Shown: positions 51,433 through 60,949, counted from the stretch's first letter. The stretch is 64,000 bases of DNA from Streptomyces sp. NBRC 110611 (GCF_001590865.1 NZ_BBUY01000008.1:1-64000); one strand, 5' to 3'. Notes: generated by a model not told the origin, from the letters alone. A program made the numbers and translations.

Positions 51433-51978
51433 CTAGGTACCGGGCTCCGCGCGGCGGGCGCGGTAGGTCCGCATCTTCGCCCGGCTGCCGCAGACCGCCA
51501 TGCTGCACCAGCGGCTGCGGCCGGCCGGGCTCCGGTCGTAGAAGACCCAGCGGCACTCATGCGCTTCGCAGGCCTTGAGCCGTTTCCAGGTGCCGTCCGC
51601 GACGGCGGTGGCGATGCCCGCGGCGATACGGGCGGTGAGGTGGGCGATCCCCCGTAGTCCGGGTGCCGGACGCAGGGCGGCGTCACCGTCGGGGGTGATG
51701 GCCAGGACGAGGGGCGCGACGGCCAGGAGACGGTCCAGGGCGCGGGCGGCCGGCTCGGGGACGGCGGTGCCCGCAGTGTGCGCGAGGCAGGCCGCGCGGA
51801 GCGCCTCGCGCAGCTCTTGCAGCTCTTGCAGTTCGCGCGACTCGTGCAGCTCGTGCGGCTCCAGGAAGGCGGCGAGGCCGCCGTCGGCGGTCAGCGCGTC
51901 CTCGCCGGTCTCGATGTCGAGGGTGTTCACCAGGTCCTGGACCAGCAGCAGGGATTCCGGAGCGGTTCGCGATGCCAC
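51433..51978 (-). CDS. ABATE/CGNR zinc-finger regulator
   Basis: A 181-residue protein with an N-terminal ABATE-type domain (LLVQDLVNTLDIETGEDALT, ~10-90) and a C-terminal CGNR zinc finger (LKACEAHECRWVFYDRSPAG, RSRWCSMAVCGSRAKMRTYR). These are putative stress-related DNA-binding regulators. The start is a GTG at 51978 next to a divergent VOC gene, with 78 bp between starts that hold three GTTACC half-sites, so it may control itself and its neighbour. The glutamine/glutamate-rich RELQELQELREAL stretch is a local repeat. Confidence 0.88.
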   Translation of the reverse strand: MASRTAPESLLLVQDLVNTLDIETGEDALTADGGLAAFLEPHELHESRELQELQELREALRAACLAHTAGTAVPEPAARALDRLLAVAPLVLAITPDGDAALRPAPGLRGIAHLTARIAAGIATAVADGTWKRLKACEAHECRWVFYDRSPAGRSRWCSMAVCGSRAKMRTYRARRAEPGT

Positions 51979-51987
51979 TCTTGCGAT

Positions 51988-52053
51988 GTTACCGATACCT
52001 CGCCATCATGCAGTAACGCACGAAGTTACCGGTTGAATGGGCATGGAGGTAAC
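51988..52053. promoter_or_regulatory. GTTACC half-sites in the CGNR/VOC divergent promoter
   Basis: GTTACC occurs at 51988-51993 and 52025-52030, and its inverse GGTAAC at 52048-52053, overlapping the VOC ribosome site region. They could be operator half-sites for the CGNR protein; the spacing is irregular, so this is tentative. Confidence 0.35.
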
Positions 52054-52056
52054 ACG

Positions 52057-52428
52057 ATGAGTCTGATCACCCTCGACGTCGTCGCACTGGACTGTCCCGA
52101 CCCGCGGGCGCTCGCCGGCTTCTACGCCGAGATGCTCGGCTGGCAGGTGACCGCCGACGACGATGAATGGGTCGAGATCGCGGGGCCCGAGGGCCGTCCC
52201 CTCGCCTTCCAGCGGGTGGCGGAGGGCTACCGGGCACCGCAGTGGCCCGGCCAGGAGGTGCCGCAGCAACAGCACCTCGACTTCAATGTGCCGCGGGCGC
52301 GGATCGACGAGGCCGAGAGCAAGGTCGTCGCGCTGGGTGCCGAGCTCGTCCGGCACGACGAAGGGGTGCGCAACTTCCGGGTCTATCTCGACCCCGCCGG
52401 GCACCCCTTCTGCCTCTGCTTCACGTAA
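52057..52428 (+). CDS. VOC/glyoxalase-like domain protein
   Basis: A 123-residue vicinal-oxygen-chelate fold protein (glyoxalase/bleomycin-resistance superfamily), built of two beta-alpha-beta-beta-beta modules: VVALDCPDPRALAGFYAEML and GWQVTADDDEWVEIAGPEG, then HLDFNVPRARIDEAESKVVA and VYLDPAGHPFCLCFT. The ATG at 52057 has GGAGGT 6 nt upstream. Divergent from the CGNR regulator, which suggests joint control. Substrate unknown. Confidence 0.9.
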   Translation: MSLITLDVVALDCPDPRALAGFYAEMLGWQVTADDDEWVEIAGPEGRPLAFQRVAEGYRAPQWPGQEVPQQQHLDFNVPRARIDEAESKVVALGAELVRHDEGVRNFRVYLDPAGHPFCLCFT

Positions 52429-52437
52429 CCGTGCGGT

Positions 52438-53640
52438 TCACGTAATCGTCCGGCCGTCCAGCTGCTCGATCGTCGCGTGGGACGGGCCGCGCCGGCTCTG
52501 TTCGGCGCGCGCCACGTCCTCCGCGGCACGCAGCGTACGGACCGCGTTCTGCCAGGTCAGCTTGGCCAGATCGGCCCTGGACCAGTGACGGTCCAGCAGT
52601 TCGGCGATCAGGCGGGGGTAGCCGGCGACATCGGCCAGGTCGTCCGGGGTGAAGGCGGTGCCGTCGAAGTCGCCGCCGATGCCGAGGTGGTCGATACCGG
52701 CGACCTCGCGCATATGGTCGAGGTGGTCGGCGACGGTGGCCGCGGTGGCCTTCGGCCGCGGATCGGCGGCCTCGAAGGCCCGCTGGACCGCCATACCGGC
52801 CTCGGTCGTGTCGAGGTGGTGCAGGCCGTGGGCGCGCATGTTCTCGTCCGCGCGCCGGGTCCACTCGACGGCCTCGGGCAGGACGAACTTCGGCACAAAG
52901 GTCGCCATGGCGACGCCGCCGTTGGCGGGCAGCTCGGCCAGTACGTCGTCGGGGATGTTGCGCGGGTGGTCGCAGACGGCGCGCGCCGAGGAGTGCGAGA
53001 AGATCACCGGCGCGGTGCTGACGCGCAGCGCGTCGCGCATGGTGTCGGCCGCGACGTGCGAGAGGTCGACCAGCATCCCGCAGCGGTTCATCTCCCGGAC
53101 GACCTCCTCGCCGAAGGCCGACAGGCCCTGGTGGCGCGGTGCGTCGGTGGCGGAGTCCGCCCAGTCGATGGTGTCGTTGTGGGTGAGCGTCATATAGCGG
53201 ACGCCGAGCCGGTGCAGGGCGCGCAGGGTGGCCAGCGAGTTGTTGATGGAGTGGCCGCCCTCGGCGCCCATGAGGGAGGCGATCCGGCCCTGGGCGCGGG
53301 CCGCCTCCACATCGTCGGCGGTGAGCGCCGGACGCAGGTCGTCCGGGTAGCGGGCCAGCAACTGCCGTACCACATCGATCTGTTCGAGGGTGGCGCTGAC
53401 CGCCGTGTCGCCCGCGTAGTCGGCGCGTACGTACACCGACCAGAACTGCGCACCGACGCCGCCGGCCCGCAGCCGCGGCAGGTCGGTGTGCAGATGCGCG
53501 GACTGGTCGGTGGCGATGTCCCGCCGGTCGAGGTCGTAGCGGACCTGTTCGCGCAGCGCCCAGGGCAGGTCGTTGTGGCCGTCGACGACGGGCCAGCGGG
53601 CGAGCAGCTCCCGTGCGGCGTCCTCGGAGGACGCACTCAC
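52438..53640 (-). CDS. membrane (renal) dipeptidase family protein
   Basis: A 400-residue zinc dipeptidase of the peptidase M19 family. The metal-site elements are visible: VVDGHNDLPWALREQ near residue 16, MGAEGGHSINNSL, YMTLTHNDTIDWADSA, VDLSHVAADTMRDAL and VIFSHSSARAVCDHPRN, with GIDHLGIGGDFDG toward the C-terminus. Despite the family name it has no signal peptide, so it is cytoplasmic. The GTG start at 53640 overlaps the purE stop (GTGA). The physiological dipeptide is unknown, and the link to purine genes is probably only transcriptional. Confidence 0.93.
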   Translation of the reverse strand: MSASSEDAARELLARWPVVDGHNDLPWALREQVRYDLDRRDIATDQSAHLHTDLPRLRAGGVGAQFWSVYVRADYAGDTAVSATLEQIDVVRQLLARYPDDLRPALTADDVEAARAQGRIASLMGAEGGHSINNSLATLRALHRLGVRYMTLTHNDTIDWADSATDAPRHQGLSAFGEEVVREMNRCGMLVDLSHVAADTMRDALRVSTAPVIFSHSSARAVCDHPRNIPDDVLAELPANGGVAMATFVPKFVLPEAVEWTRRADENMRAHGLHHLDTTEAGMAVQRAFEAADPRPKATAATVADHLDHMREVAGIDHLGIGGDFDGTAFTPDDLADVAGYPRLIAELLDRHWSRADLAKLTWQNAVRTLRAAEDVARAEQSRRGPSHATIEQLDGRTIT

Positions 53641-54248
53641 TGGGCGCCGCCGAAGCCGAACCCGTTCGGCGTGGCGACCTTGTTGCGCAGCCGCTTGCCC
53701 TTCTCGGTGGCCTGGTCGTTCAACTCCTGCTGGAACTCCCGCATACGGGCGAGGAGTTCGGGGTCATGGGCGGCGAGCATCCGGGCGGCGAGCAGTCCGG
53801 CGTTGCGGGCGCCGCCGACCGAGACGGTGGCGACCGGCACCCCGGCGGGCATCTGCACGATGGAGAGGAGGGAGTCCATGCCGTCCAGGTACTTCAGGGG
53901 GACGGGCACGCCGATGACCGGGAGCGGGGTCACGGAGGCGAGCATGCCGGGCAGGTGGGCCGCGCCGCCGGCGCCGGCGATGATCGCCTTCAGGCCGCGG
54001 GCGGCCGCGTCCTCGCCGTACGCGATCATCTCGCGCGGCATGCGGTGGGCCGAGACGACGTCGACCTCGTAGGGGATCTCGAACTCGGCGAGGGCCTGGG
54101 CGGCGGCCTCCATGACGGGCCAGTCGGAGTCGGAGCCCATGACGATGCCGATGATGGGCGCATCAGAGGGGCGCGCTGGGGGTCCCCCCGCACGGAGTGT
54201 GGGGGAGCTCGTTGAGGGGCGGTGGCCGGGCGACGGGTGGGCGGTCAT
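53637..54248 (-). CDS. purE: 5-(carboxyamino)imidazole ribonucleotide mutase
   Basis: A 203-residue class I PurE that rearranges N5-CAIR to CAIR in purine synthesis, taking product directly from PurK. After a ~32-residue Pro/Ser-rich lead come IIGIVMGSDSDWPVMEAAAQ, DVVSAHRMPREMIAYGEDAA, IIAGAGGAAHLPGMLASVTP and VPVATVSVGGARNAGLLAAR, all core PurE motifs. The start at 54248 overlaps the purK stop (ATGA). A later start inside the lead would also give a complete enzyme. Confidence 0.95.
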   Translation of the reverse strand: MTAHPSPGHRPSTSSPTLRAGGPPARPSDAPIIGIVMGSDSDWPVMEAAAQALAEFEIPYEVDVVSAHRMPREMIAYGEDAAARGLKAIIAGAGGAAHLPGMLASVTPLPVIGVPVPLKYLDGMDSLLSIVQMPAGVPVATVSVGGARNAGLLAARMLAAHDPELLARMREFQQELNDQATEKGKRLRNKVATPNGFGFGGAQ

Positions 54249-55399
54249 TCGGTGATCGTTCCTCGCAGGTAGCCGGCGGCGTGCGCGGCGCGCTCGCGCA
54301 CATCCGCCAGGTCGTCGCCGTAGGTGTTGACGTGTCCGACCTTCCGGCCGGGCTTCACGTCCTTGCCGTACATATGGATCTTCAACTGCGGGTCCCGCGC
54401 CATGCAATGGAGATACGCGGAATACATGTCGGGGTAGTCGCCGCCGAGGACGTTGGCCATCACCGTCCAGCGGGCGCGCGGGCGCGGGTCGCCGAGCGGG
54501 AGGTCGAGCACGGCCCGGACGTGGTTGGCGAACTGCGAGGTGACCGCGCCGTCCTGGGTCCAGTGGCCGGAGTTGTGCGGGCGCATGGCCAGCTCGTTGA
54601 CCAGGATCCGGCCGTCGGCGGTCTCGAAGAGCTCCACCGCCAGATGGCCGACGACGTCCAGCTCCTTGCCGATCCGGAGCGCCAGTTCCTGGGCCCGGCC
54701 GGCGAGCTCGGGGTCGAGGTCGGGCGCCGGGGCGATCACGGTGTCACAGACGCCGTCGACCTGGACGGACTCCACGACCGGGTAGGCGACGGCCTGGCCG
54801 TGCGGGGAACGGACGATGTTGGCGGCCAGTTCGCGGACGAAGTCGACCTTCTCCTCCGCGAGGATGGGCACACCGGCGAGCCCCCTCCTGTCGAAGAGCT
54901 GCTCCGCAGCCTCCTCGGAGGATCGCACAAGCCACACCCCCTTGCCGTCGTAGCCCCCGCGCACGGTCTTGAGGACCACGGGAAAGCCCTCCCCCTCCGC
55001 CGCGAAACGCGCCACGTCCTCCGGATCGGAGACGATGCGGTGCCGTGGGCACGGGACGCCGATCGCGTCCAGCTTCGCCCGCATCACCCCCTTGTCCTGG
55101 GCGTGCCGCAGGGCCTCGCGGCCGGGCCGGACGGTGATGCCGTCCGCCTCCAGGGCCTGCAAGTGCTCGGTGGGGACGTGCTCGTGATCGAAGGTGATCA
55201 CATCGCAGCCGCGGGCGAAGGCCCGCAGCGTGTCCAGATCGCGGTAGTCGCCGATGACGACATCGCTGACCACCTGGGCCGCCGAATCCTGCGGGGTGTC
55301 ACTGAGGAGCTTGAACTTGATGCCGAGGGGGATACCCGCCTCGTGGGTCATACGGGCGAGCTGACCGCCACCGACCATGCCGACTACCGGGAACGTCAC
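54245..55399 (-). CDS. purK: 5-(carboxyamino)imidazole ribonucleotide synthase
   Basis: A 384-residue ATP-grasp enzyme that carboxylates AIR with bicarbonate and ATP to give N5-CAIR. It shows VGMVGGGQLARMTHEAGIPL, VITFDHEHVPTEHLQALEAD, FPVVLKTVRGGYDGKGVWLV, and the metal-binding LVNELAMRPHNSGHWTQDGA motif. The GTG start at 55399 is where homology-like sequence begins; the frame is open to 55936 but that is shadow of the divergent gene. First gene of the purK-purE-dipeptidase unit. Confidence 0.95.
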   Translation of the reverse strand: MTFPVVGMVGGGQLARMTHEAGIPLGIKFKLLSDTPQDSAAQVVSDVVIGDYRDLDTLRAFARGCDVITFDHEHVPTEHLQALEADGITVRPGREALRHAQDKGVMRAKLDAIGVPCPRHRIVSDPEDVARFAAEGEGFPVVLKTVRGGYDGKGVWLVRSSEEAAEQLFDRRGLAGVPILAEEKVDFVRELAANIVRSPHGQAVAYPVVESVQVDGVCDTVIAPAPDLDPELAGRAQELALRIGKELDVVGHLAVELFETADGRILVNELAMRPHNSGHWTQDGAVTSQFANHVRAVLDLPLGDPRPRARWTVMANVLGGDYPDMYSAYLHCMARDPQLKIHMYGKDVKPGRKVGHVNTYGDDLADVRERAAHAAGYLRGTITE

Positions 55400-55507
55400 G
55401 CCCCCAGGGTATCCGCCCGGCACCGCGGCACCGGCCCCGGCTTGGACGATCCTCCGAATGCTCGCGTTCACAGGTCTCGGACGGATGGCCGACAAAGGAG
55501 GCACCGA

Positions 55508-56041
55508 ATGGAGAACAGCGGCATATCGAAGAACGGCGGTATACCGGAGGGCGGCGGTGTACCGGAGAGCGGCGGTGTACCGGCGACGTGCAGTGGCACA
55601 TCCAGCAGTGGCACATCCAGGGGCGCCAGAGCGCTGGTGATCGCCGTCGCGGTCGCCGCCCTGCTGGCCGCCGTGCACTCCGTCGTCGGTCAGCTGTCCG
55701 CACCGGAGGTCTATGGCGCCGACGACTCCGAGATCGCGGTCTCCGCCGGGGACCGCTTCAGCGTGAAGGTGGCGGACGACCCCGCCGGTGATCCCTCCGA
55801 CGGCTACCGCTGGATCATCGCCGAGCCCCGCCCCGACCCGGCCGTCCTGAAAGCCGCCGGACGGCGCGAGGTCCCCGGCGGCCCACTGCCGTCCGGCACC
55901 GGCCGCGAGCGCTACCTGGACTTCGAGACGGTGCACCCGGGCCGTACGGACCTGCGGCTGCTCCGCTGCCGGATCTGCTCGGCCGACGCCGCCGACGAGC
56001 CGGGCGCGCGCACCCTGAACTTCCGCATCAGGGTCGACTGA
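55508..56041 (+). CDS. membrane-anchored chagasin-like (I42) protein
   Basis: A 177-residue protein. The first ~40 residues are low complexity, coded by GGCGGTGTACCGGA-type repeats, then comes a membrane anchor (RALVIAVAVAALLAAVHSVV, ~42-62). The exported part has features of chagasin/peptidase-inhibitor I42 domains: GDRFSVKVADDPAGDPSDGYRW (GY-W loop), GRERYLDFETVHPGRTDLRL and a final LNFRIRVD strand. I42 proteins inhibit papain-like cysteine peptidases, but the match here is by pattern only. GGAGG lies about 6 nt before the ATG at 55508. Divergent from purK. Confidence 0.65.
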   Translation: MENSGISKNGGIPEGGGVPESGGVPATCSGTSSSGTSRGARALVIAVAVAALLAAVHSVVGQLSAPEVYGADDSEIAVSAGDRFSVKVADDPAGDPSDGYRWIIAEPRPDPAVLKAAGRREVPGGPLPSGTGRERYLDFETVHPGRTDLRLLRCRICSADAADEPGARTLNFRIRVD

Positions 56042-56043
56042 CC

Positions 56044-56083
56044 CCCGTATCGGCGTCGGCCGCCCCGTATCGGCGTCGGCCGC
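56044..56083. repeat. 20-bp exact tandem duplication after the chagasin-like gene
   Basis: CCCGTATCGGCGTCGGCCGC is present twice in succession (56044-56063 and 56064-56083), with a partial third copy after it. It starts 3 bp past the stop codon. Confidence 0.9.
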
Positions 56084-56224
56084 CCTCCGTATCAGGGCCG
56101 GCCGTCACGGAGCAGGCCGTCGCGGAGGGCGTCGGCACCGCCATTCGGGCGTGGTTAGCATGAGGGGGCGGGCCAAGGTTGACGGCCGCGGACCATGCCC
56201 ACGTCAGGGAGCTGAACCACCACC

Positions 56225-56734
56225 ATGAGTAACCGGAGCGCAGTGCTGTCCAAGCTGGAGGCGCTCACCCGGGAACTGGTGAAATTCGGGGCCGTGGGCG
56301 GGGCCGGCGTCGTGGTCAACTTCGCGGTGTTCAACCTCGTACGGCACCTGACCGAGGTGCCCGTCGTCCGCGCCAGCATCATCGCGACGGTCGTGGCCAC
56401 CGGCACCAACTACCTCGGCTACCGCTACTTCACCTACCGCGACCGCGACAAGCAGCGCCGCACACGGGAGCTCACGCTCTTCCTGCTGTTCAGCGCGGTC
56501 GGCCTGGTGATCGAGAACGGTCTGCTCTACGTCGCGACGTACGGGTTCGACTGGAACTCCCCGCTGCAGAGCAATGTCTTCAAGTTCCTCGGTATCGGCC
56601 TCGCCACGCTCTTCCGCTTCTGGTCCTACCGCACCTGGGTCTTCCGCACTCTGCCCGCGCGCGAGGCGATAGAGACCGCCGAGTCCTTCCTCGCCGACGG
56701 ATCGCAGCGGCCACGCAGCTCGTCCCGGAAGTGA
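56225..56734 (+). CDS. GtrA family membrane protein
   Basis: A 169-residue GtrA-type protein with four membrane helices (~20-40, 46-66, 84-102, 115-135). The family stretches VKFGAVGGAGVVVNFAVFNL, ATVVATGTNYLGYRYFTYRD and KFLGIGLATLFRFWSYRTWV are clear. GtrA proteins are thought to help flip or transfer polyprenyl-linked sugars in glycan decoration. The ATG at 56225 lacks a strong ribosome site. It converges on the histidine kinase gene with 46 bp between stops. Confidence 0.92.
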   Translation: MSNRSAVLSKLEALTRELVKFGAVGGAGVVVNFAVFNLVRHLTEVPVVRASIIATVVATGTNYLGYRYFTYRDRDKQRRTRELTLFLLFSAVGLVIENGLLYVATYGFDWNSPLQSNVFKFLGIGLATLFRFWSYRTWVFRTLPAREAIETAESFLADGSQRPRSSSRK

Positions 56735-56780
56735 CCGCCGGACGGCCGTCGGTGGCGGGCGGACCGTCTGCGGACCGCCG

Positions 56781-58034
56781 TCAGTGCCCGTCGGACTGCT
56801 GCTCCGCCTCCCGGGCCAGGAACAGCGCGAAGACCGGCGGCCGCTGCTGGAGCAGTTCCAGCCGTCCGCCGTCCGCCTCGGCGAGGTCCCGGGCAACGGC
56901 CAGCCCGAGCCCGGTGGAGTTGCGGCCGGAGACCGTCCGCTCGAAGACCCGTGAGCCGAGGTCCGGCGGGACCCCGGGACCGGCGTCGGTGACCTCGACG
57001 ACCGCCTGGTTGCCGGTGACCCGGGTCCGCAGCGCGACCGGTCCGGAGCCGTGCATCAGCGAATTTTCGATCAAGGTGGCCAGCACCTGGGCGACCGCGC
57101 CCGGTGTGCCGACGGCCCGCAGCCCCTTCTTGCCGGAGCGGACGATGGCCCGCCCGGCGCTGCGGTAGGCGGGGCGCCACTCCTCGATCTGCTGCTTGAC
57201 CACCTCGTCGAGGTCGAAGGCGACCGCGGAGCCGGTACGCGGGTCCCGGGAGTTGGTCAGCAGCCGCTGGACGACATCGGTCAGCCGCTCCACCTGCGCC
57301 AGCGCGATGGTGGCCTCTTCCTTCACGGTGTCCGGGTCGTCGGTGAGGGTGATCTCCTCCAGCCGCATGGACAGCGCGGTCAGCGGCGTACGCAGCTGGT
57401 GGGAGGCGTCGGCGGCCAGCCGTCGCTCGGCGGTGAGCATCCGGGCGATCCGCTCGGCGCTGGCGTCCAGCACATCGGCGACCCGGTCCAGCTCCTGGAC
57501 GCCGTACCGGCGGTGGCGCGGGCGCGGATCGCCGGACCCCAGACGCTCGGCGGTCTCGGCGAGATCGGTCAGCGGCGCGGTCAGCCGGCGGCCCTGGCGG
57601 ACGGCCAGTACCACGGCCGCGAGGATCGCGAGCAGCGAGACGGCCAGGATGACCAGCAGCGTCCGGCCGATCTCGGAGTTGATCGCGGAGCGGGACTCCT
57701 GGACCGTGACGGACTCGCCGCGGTCGCCGCGCTGCGTCGACTCGATGACCTCGCCGGACGGGCGCCGCCCGATCTCGATCCGCGGTTTGCCCGGCACGGT
57801 GATCTCGGCGTAGCGGTTGCCGGCGATCTGCTCCGAGAGCACGTCCGGGGTGATCCGCTCGCCGCTGCTCTGCCGGCTCTCGACCGCCCCCACCAGCCGG
57901 ACCGCTTCGGAAGCCACGCTCTCCTCCGCGGCCGCCTGGATGGTGCGGGTCTCGACGATGACCAGCGAGAGGCCGAAGACGGCGATCACGACGAGCACCA
58001 CGGCGAGCGTGGAGTTGATCAGGCGGCGGCGCAC
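56781..58034 (-). CDS. sensor histidine kinase
   Basis: A 417-residue HK. Membrane segments at ~8-28 and ~124-145 flank a ~95-residue extracytoplasmic sensor. A HAMP domain (~147-198) precedes the H-box ADASHQLRTPLTAL (His212) and the ATP-binding lobe with the N box (ATLIENSLMHG), G1 (VTDAGPGVPPDLGSRVFERT) and G2 (STGLGLAVARDLAEADGG). It starts at a GTG (58034), 6 bp after the response regulator, which is its obvious partner. The signal is unknown. Confidence 0.95.
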   Translation of the reverse strand: MRRRLINSTLAVVLVVIAVFGLSLVIVETRTIQAAAEESVASEAVRLVGAVESRQSSGERITPDVLSEQIAGNRYAEITVPGKPRIEIGRRPSGEVIESTQRGDRGESVTVQESRSAINSEIGRTLLVILAVSLLAILAAVVLAVRQGRRLTAPLTDLAETAERLGSGDPRPRHRRYGVQELDRVADVLDASAERIARMLTAERRLAADASHQLRTPLTALSMRLEEITLTDDPDTVKEEATIALAQVERLTDVVQRLLTNSRDPRTGSAVAFDLDEVVKQQIEEWRPAYRSAGRAIVRSGKKGLRAVGTPGAVAQVLATLIENSLMHGSGPVALRTRVTGNQAVVEVTDAGPGVPPDLGSRVFERTVSGRNSTGLGLAVARDLAEADGGRLELLQQRPPVFALFLAREAEQQSDGH

Positions 58035-58040
58035 GGGCCC

Positions 58041-58721
<681 letters not shown>

Positions 58722-59262
58722 GGGCCGATGGTAGTCCGATGTATCGCACACGAGGGGTGGACCAGCGCGGATGACGGCACAGAGGCCTTCCGCGCCCGGG
58801 GACCGCGGTGAGCTGGGACGGCGCGGTCGCGGGGGATCGCGCGCGGTCGCCGGAAGGAGGGCGCGCGGTTCCCCGCGATGATGTGACCGTTGTCTCACGT
58901 ATTCCAACGGCGGGTGAACAGACGTATGGTGTCCCGAACGTCCAATGGACAACCGTTAACGTCCAGTGGACAACCGCTGGGGCCCATGACGCCACTGACG
59001 TCATCGGTCCCTCGTTGTGTGCGGAGCTGGCCCCCAGTCCCGACACACCGTGAATGACCTGTCGACCGGGTCCACCGCGCAGTGCAGCACGGAGGACGTG
59101 GATCCCGGTGTCGGACCGCTCTGCCGGTGCCTCCCCGACTGACCTCGAGGGACGGCGTCGCACCCCCGGGGTGGGGGGACGGCGGGTCCACGCCGGTGCC
59201 GGTCATCCCCCACCGGGCGCGAAACGGCCTCCGAACGCGTCCCGAGCAGCAAGGAAGCATCC
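58722..59262. other. divergent region response regulator / peptide transporter
   Basis: 541 bp with no gene between the response-regulator start and the POT transporter start. It holds the twin palindromes at 58937-58978 and presumably the promoters for both operons. The ~290 bp between the palindromes and the transporter start may be a long leader; I recognise no riboswitch in it. Confidence 0.55.
58940..58971. promoter_or_regulatory. tandem GTCCANTGGAC palindromes
   Basis: Two 11-bp palindromes, GTCCAATGGAC (58940-58950) and GTCCAGTGGAC (58961-58971), lie 21 bp apart, exactly two helical turns. The repeat extends to a 21-bp unit, AACGTCCANTGGACAACCG plus CT/TT. The form is that of a double operator bound side by side on one face of DNA. 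The regulator is unknown; the adjacent response regulator and genes of the transporter operon are candidates. Confidence 0.6.
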
Positions 59263-60795
59263 ATGGCGTCGAGCCTGACGAAGGACGAGGACCGGCAGGG
59301 GACCCCTGTGCCCGGTGGCAAGACCTTCTTCGGCCACCCCCGCGGACTGGCCACTCTCTTCATGACCGAGATGTGGGAGCGCTTCAGCTTCTACGGTATG
59401 CGGGCCCTGCTCGTGTACTACCTGATCTCGGGTGGCGCGGACGGCTTCAAGGAAGGGCTGGACGGCGGCGGCCTGGCGATGACGGCTGCCGCGGCGTCCT
59501 CCATCTACGCGGTGTACCTCGCGATGGTCTACCTGCTCGCCATGCCCGGCGGCTGGTTCGGCGACCGGGTCTGGGGCCCCCGTAAGACGGTCGCCATCGC
59601 CGGCTGCGTCATCATGGTGGGCCACCTCACCCTGGCCCTGCCGGGCGCGCCGGCGTTCTTCACCGGCCTGGGGCTGGTCGCGATCGGCTCGGGCCTGCTG
59701 AAGTCCAACATCTCGACGATGGTCGGCCACCTCTACGACGGGCCCTCCGACCCGCGTCGTGACGGCGGCTTCACGGTCTTCTACATGGGCATCAACCTGG
59801 GTGCCTTCGTCGCGCCGTTCGTCATCGGCACCGTCGGCGAGACCGTCAACTGGCACCTGGGCTTCGCGCTCGCCGGTGCCGGTATGGGCCTCGGCCTGAT
59901 CCAGTTCCTGCTGGGCACCAAGCACCTGGACCCCAAGAGCAGCGTGGTCCCGAACCCGCTGTCCGCCCAGGAGCGGAAGACGTGGCTGCTCAAGGGCCTG
60001 ATGTGGCTGGTCATCGCCGCGGTCTTCTACGGCGCGGTGGGCATCAGCGGTCACTTCACGCTGAACTGGGCCATCGTCCCGATCACCCTGCTCGGCCTGA
60101 TCATCCCGACGGCGGTGCTGGTCCGCATCAAGCGCGACAAGGACCTCACGGACGCCGAGCAGAGCAAGATGAGCGGCTACATCTGGTTCTTCGTGGCCGC
60201 CGCGGTGTTCTGGATGATCTACGACCAGGGCGGCTCCACGCTGGCCGTCTTCGGCAAGGGCTCCACGTCGGGCGAGCTCTTCGGCTTCTCGTTCCCCGCC
60301 ACCTGGTTCCAGTCCCTGAACCCGCTGTTCATCATGGCCCTGGCGCCGGTCTTCGCCTGGCTGTGGCTGTGGCTGGCCCGCAAGAACCAGGAGCCCAGCA
60401 CCACGGTGAAGTTCGGCATGGCCCTGGTGGCGGTCGGCGCGTCCTTCTTCGTCTTCGTGGTGCCGATGCTGATGGCCTCGGACGGCACCAAGGTCAGCCC
60501 GATGTGGCTGGTGTCGATATACATGATCCAGACGATCGGCGAGCTGTGCCTCTCCCCCGTCGGCCTGTCCGTCACCACCAAGCTGGCACCCGCCAAGTAC
60601 GCCAGCCAGATGATGGGCGTGTGGTTCCTGGCCGTCACGGCCGGTGACTGCGTCACCTCGCTGCTCTCCATCGCGGGCGCGGACCTCAGCGGTACGACCG
60701 TGGTGGCGGCCGAGGCCGGCCTCGCGGTGATCGCCGGGATCGGGGTGTACGTGTACCGCAAGAAGATCGTGGCGCTCATGGGCGGCGTGCACTGA
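59263..60795 (+). CDS. proton-dependent oligopeptide (POT) transporter
   Basis: A 510-residue MFS transporter of the POT/PTR family that imports di- and tripeptides with protons. It has the family signature EMWERFSFYGMRALL (residues ~36-50, ExxERFxYYG) and the second block GGWFGDRVWGPRKTVAIAGC. About 14 hydrophobic segments are visible, as usual for bacterial members. The ATG at 59263 has AAGGAAG at good spacing. It lies downstream of the tandem palindromes and ends before a very strong terminator, so it is probably a single-gene unit. Confidence 0.95.
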   Translation: MASSLTKDEDRQGTPVPGGKTFFGHPRGLATLFMTEMWERFSFYGMRALLVYYLISGGADGFKEGLDGGGLAMTAAAASSIYAVYLAMVYLLAMPGGWFGDRVWGPRKTVAIAGCVIMVGHLTLALPGAPAFFTGLGLVAIGSGLLKSNISTMVGHLYDGPSDPRRDGGFTVFYMGINLGAFVAPFVIGTVGETVNWHLGFALAGAGMGLGLIQFLLGTKHLDPKSSVVPNPLSAQERKTWLLKGLMWLVIAAVFYGAVGISGHFTLNWAIVPITLLGLIIPTAVLVRIKRDKDLTDAEQSKMSGYIWFFVAAAVFWMIYDQGGSTLAVFGKGSTSGELFGFSFPATWFQSLNPLFIMALAPVFAWLWLWLARKNQEPSTTVKFGMALVAVGASFFVFVVPMLMASDGTKVSPMWLVSIYMIQTIGELCLSPVGLSVTTKLAPAKYASQMMGVWFLAVTAGDCVTSLLSIAGADLSGTTVVAAEAGLAVIAGIGVYVYRKKIVALMGGVH

Positions 60796-60838
60796 TCCGC
60801 CGCTGAGCGTCTGATGCGCGGGTTACGCGCGGCTTATG

Positions 60839-60880
60839 CGCAGGGCCCCGTCACACCGTGTGGTGTGACGGGGCCCTGCG
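60839..60880. terminator. 19-bp perfect terminator after the POT gene
   Basis: A 19-bp uninterrupted stem (60839-60857 with 60862-60880) with loop GTGT lies 44 bp past the transporter stop, between convergent genes. It can serve both strands. Confidence 0.92.
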
Positions 60881-60949
60881 GCGTATCGGGGCCGCTGCGG
60901 CTCGTACGGGCCGTCGCAGCCGGTGGGAGCCGTCGCGGCCGGTGGCCGC

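Noticed and set aside
7668..56083. CRISPR-like arrays among the many short repeats
   Set aside because: All are direct tandem repeats of 12-33 bp without unique spacers, and no cas gene is present.
58808..59053. 81-codon ORF with repeated VQWTT units
   Set aside because: The repeats are just the translation of the tandem palindromes; no ribosome site or protein character.
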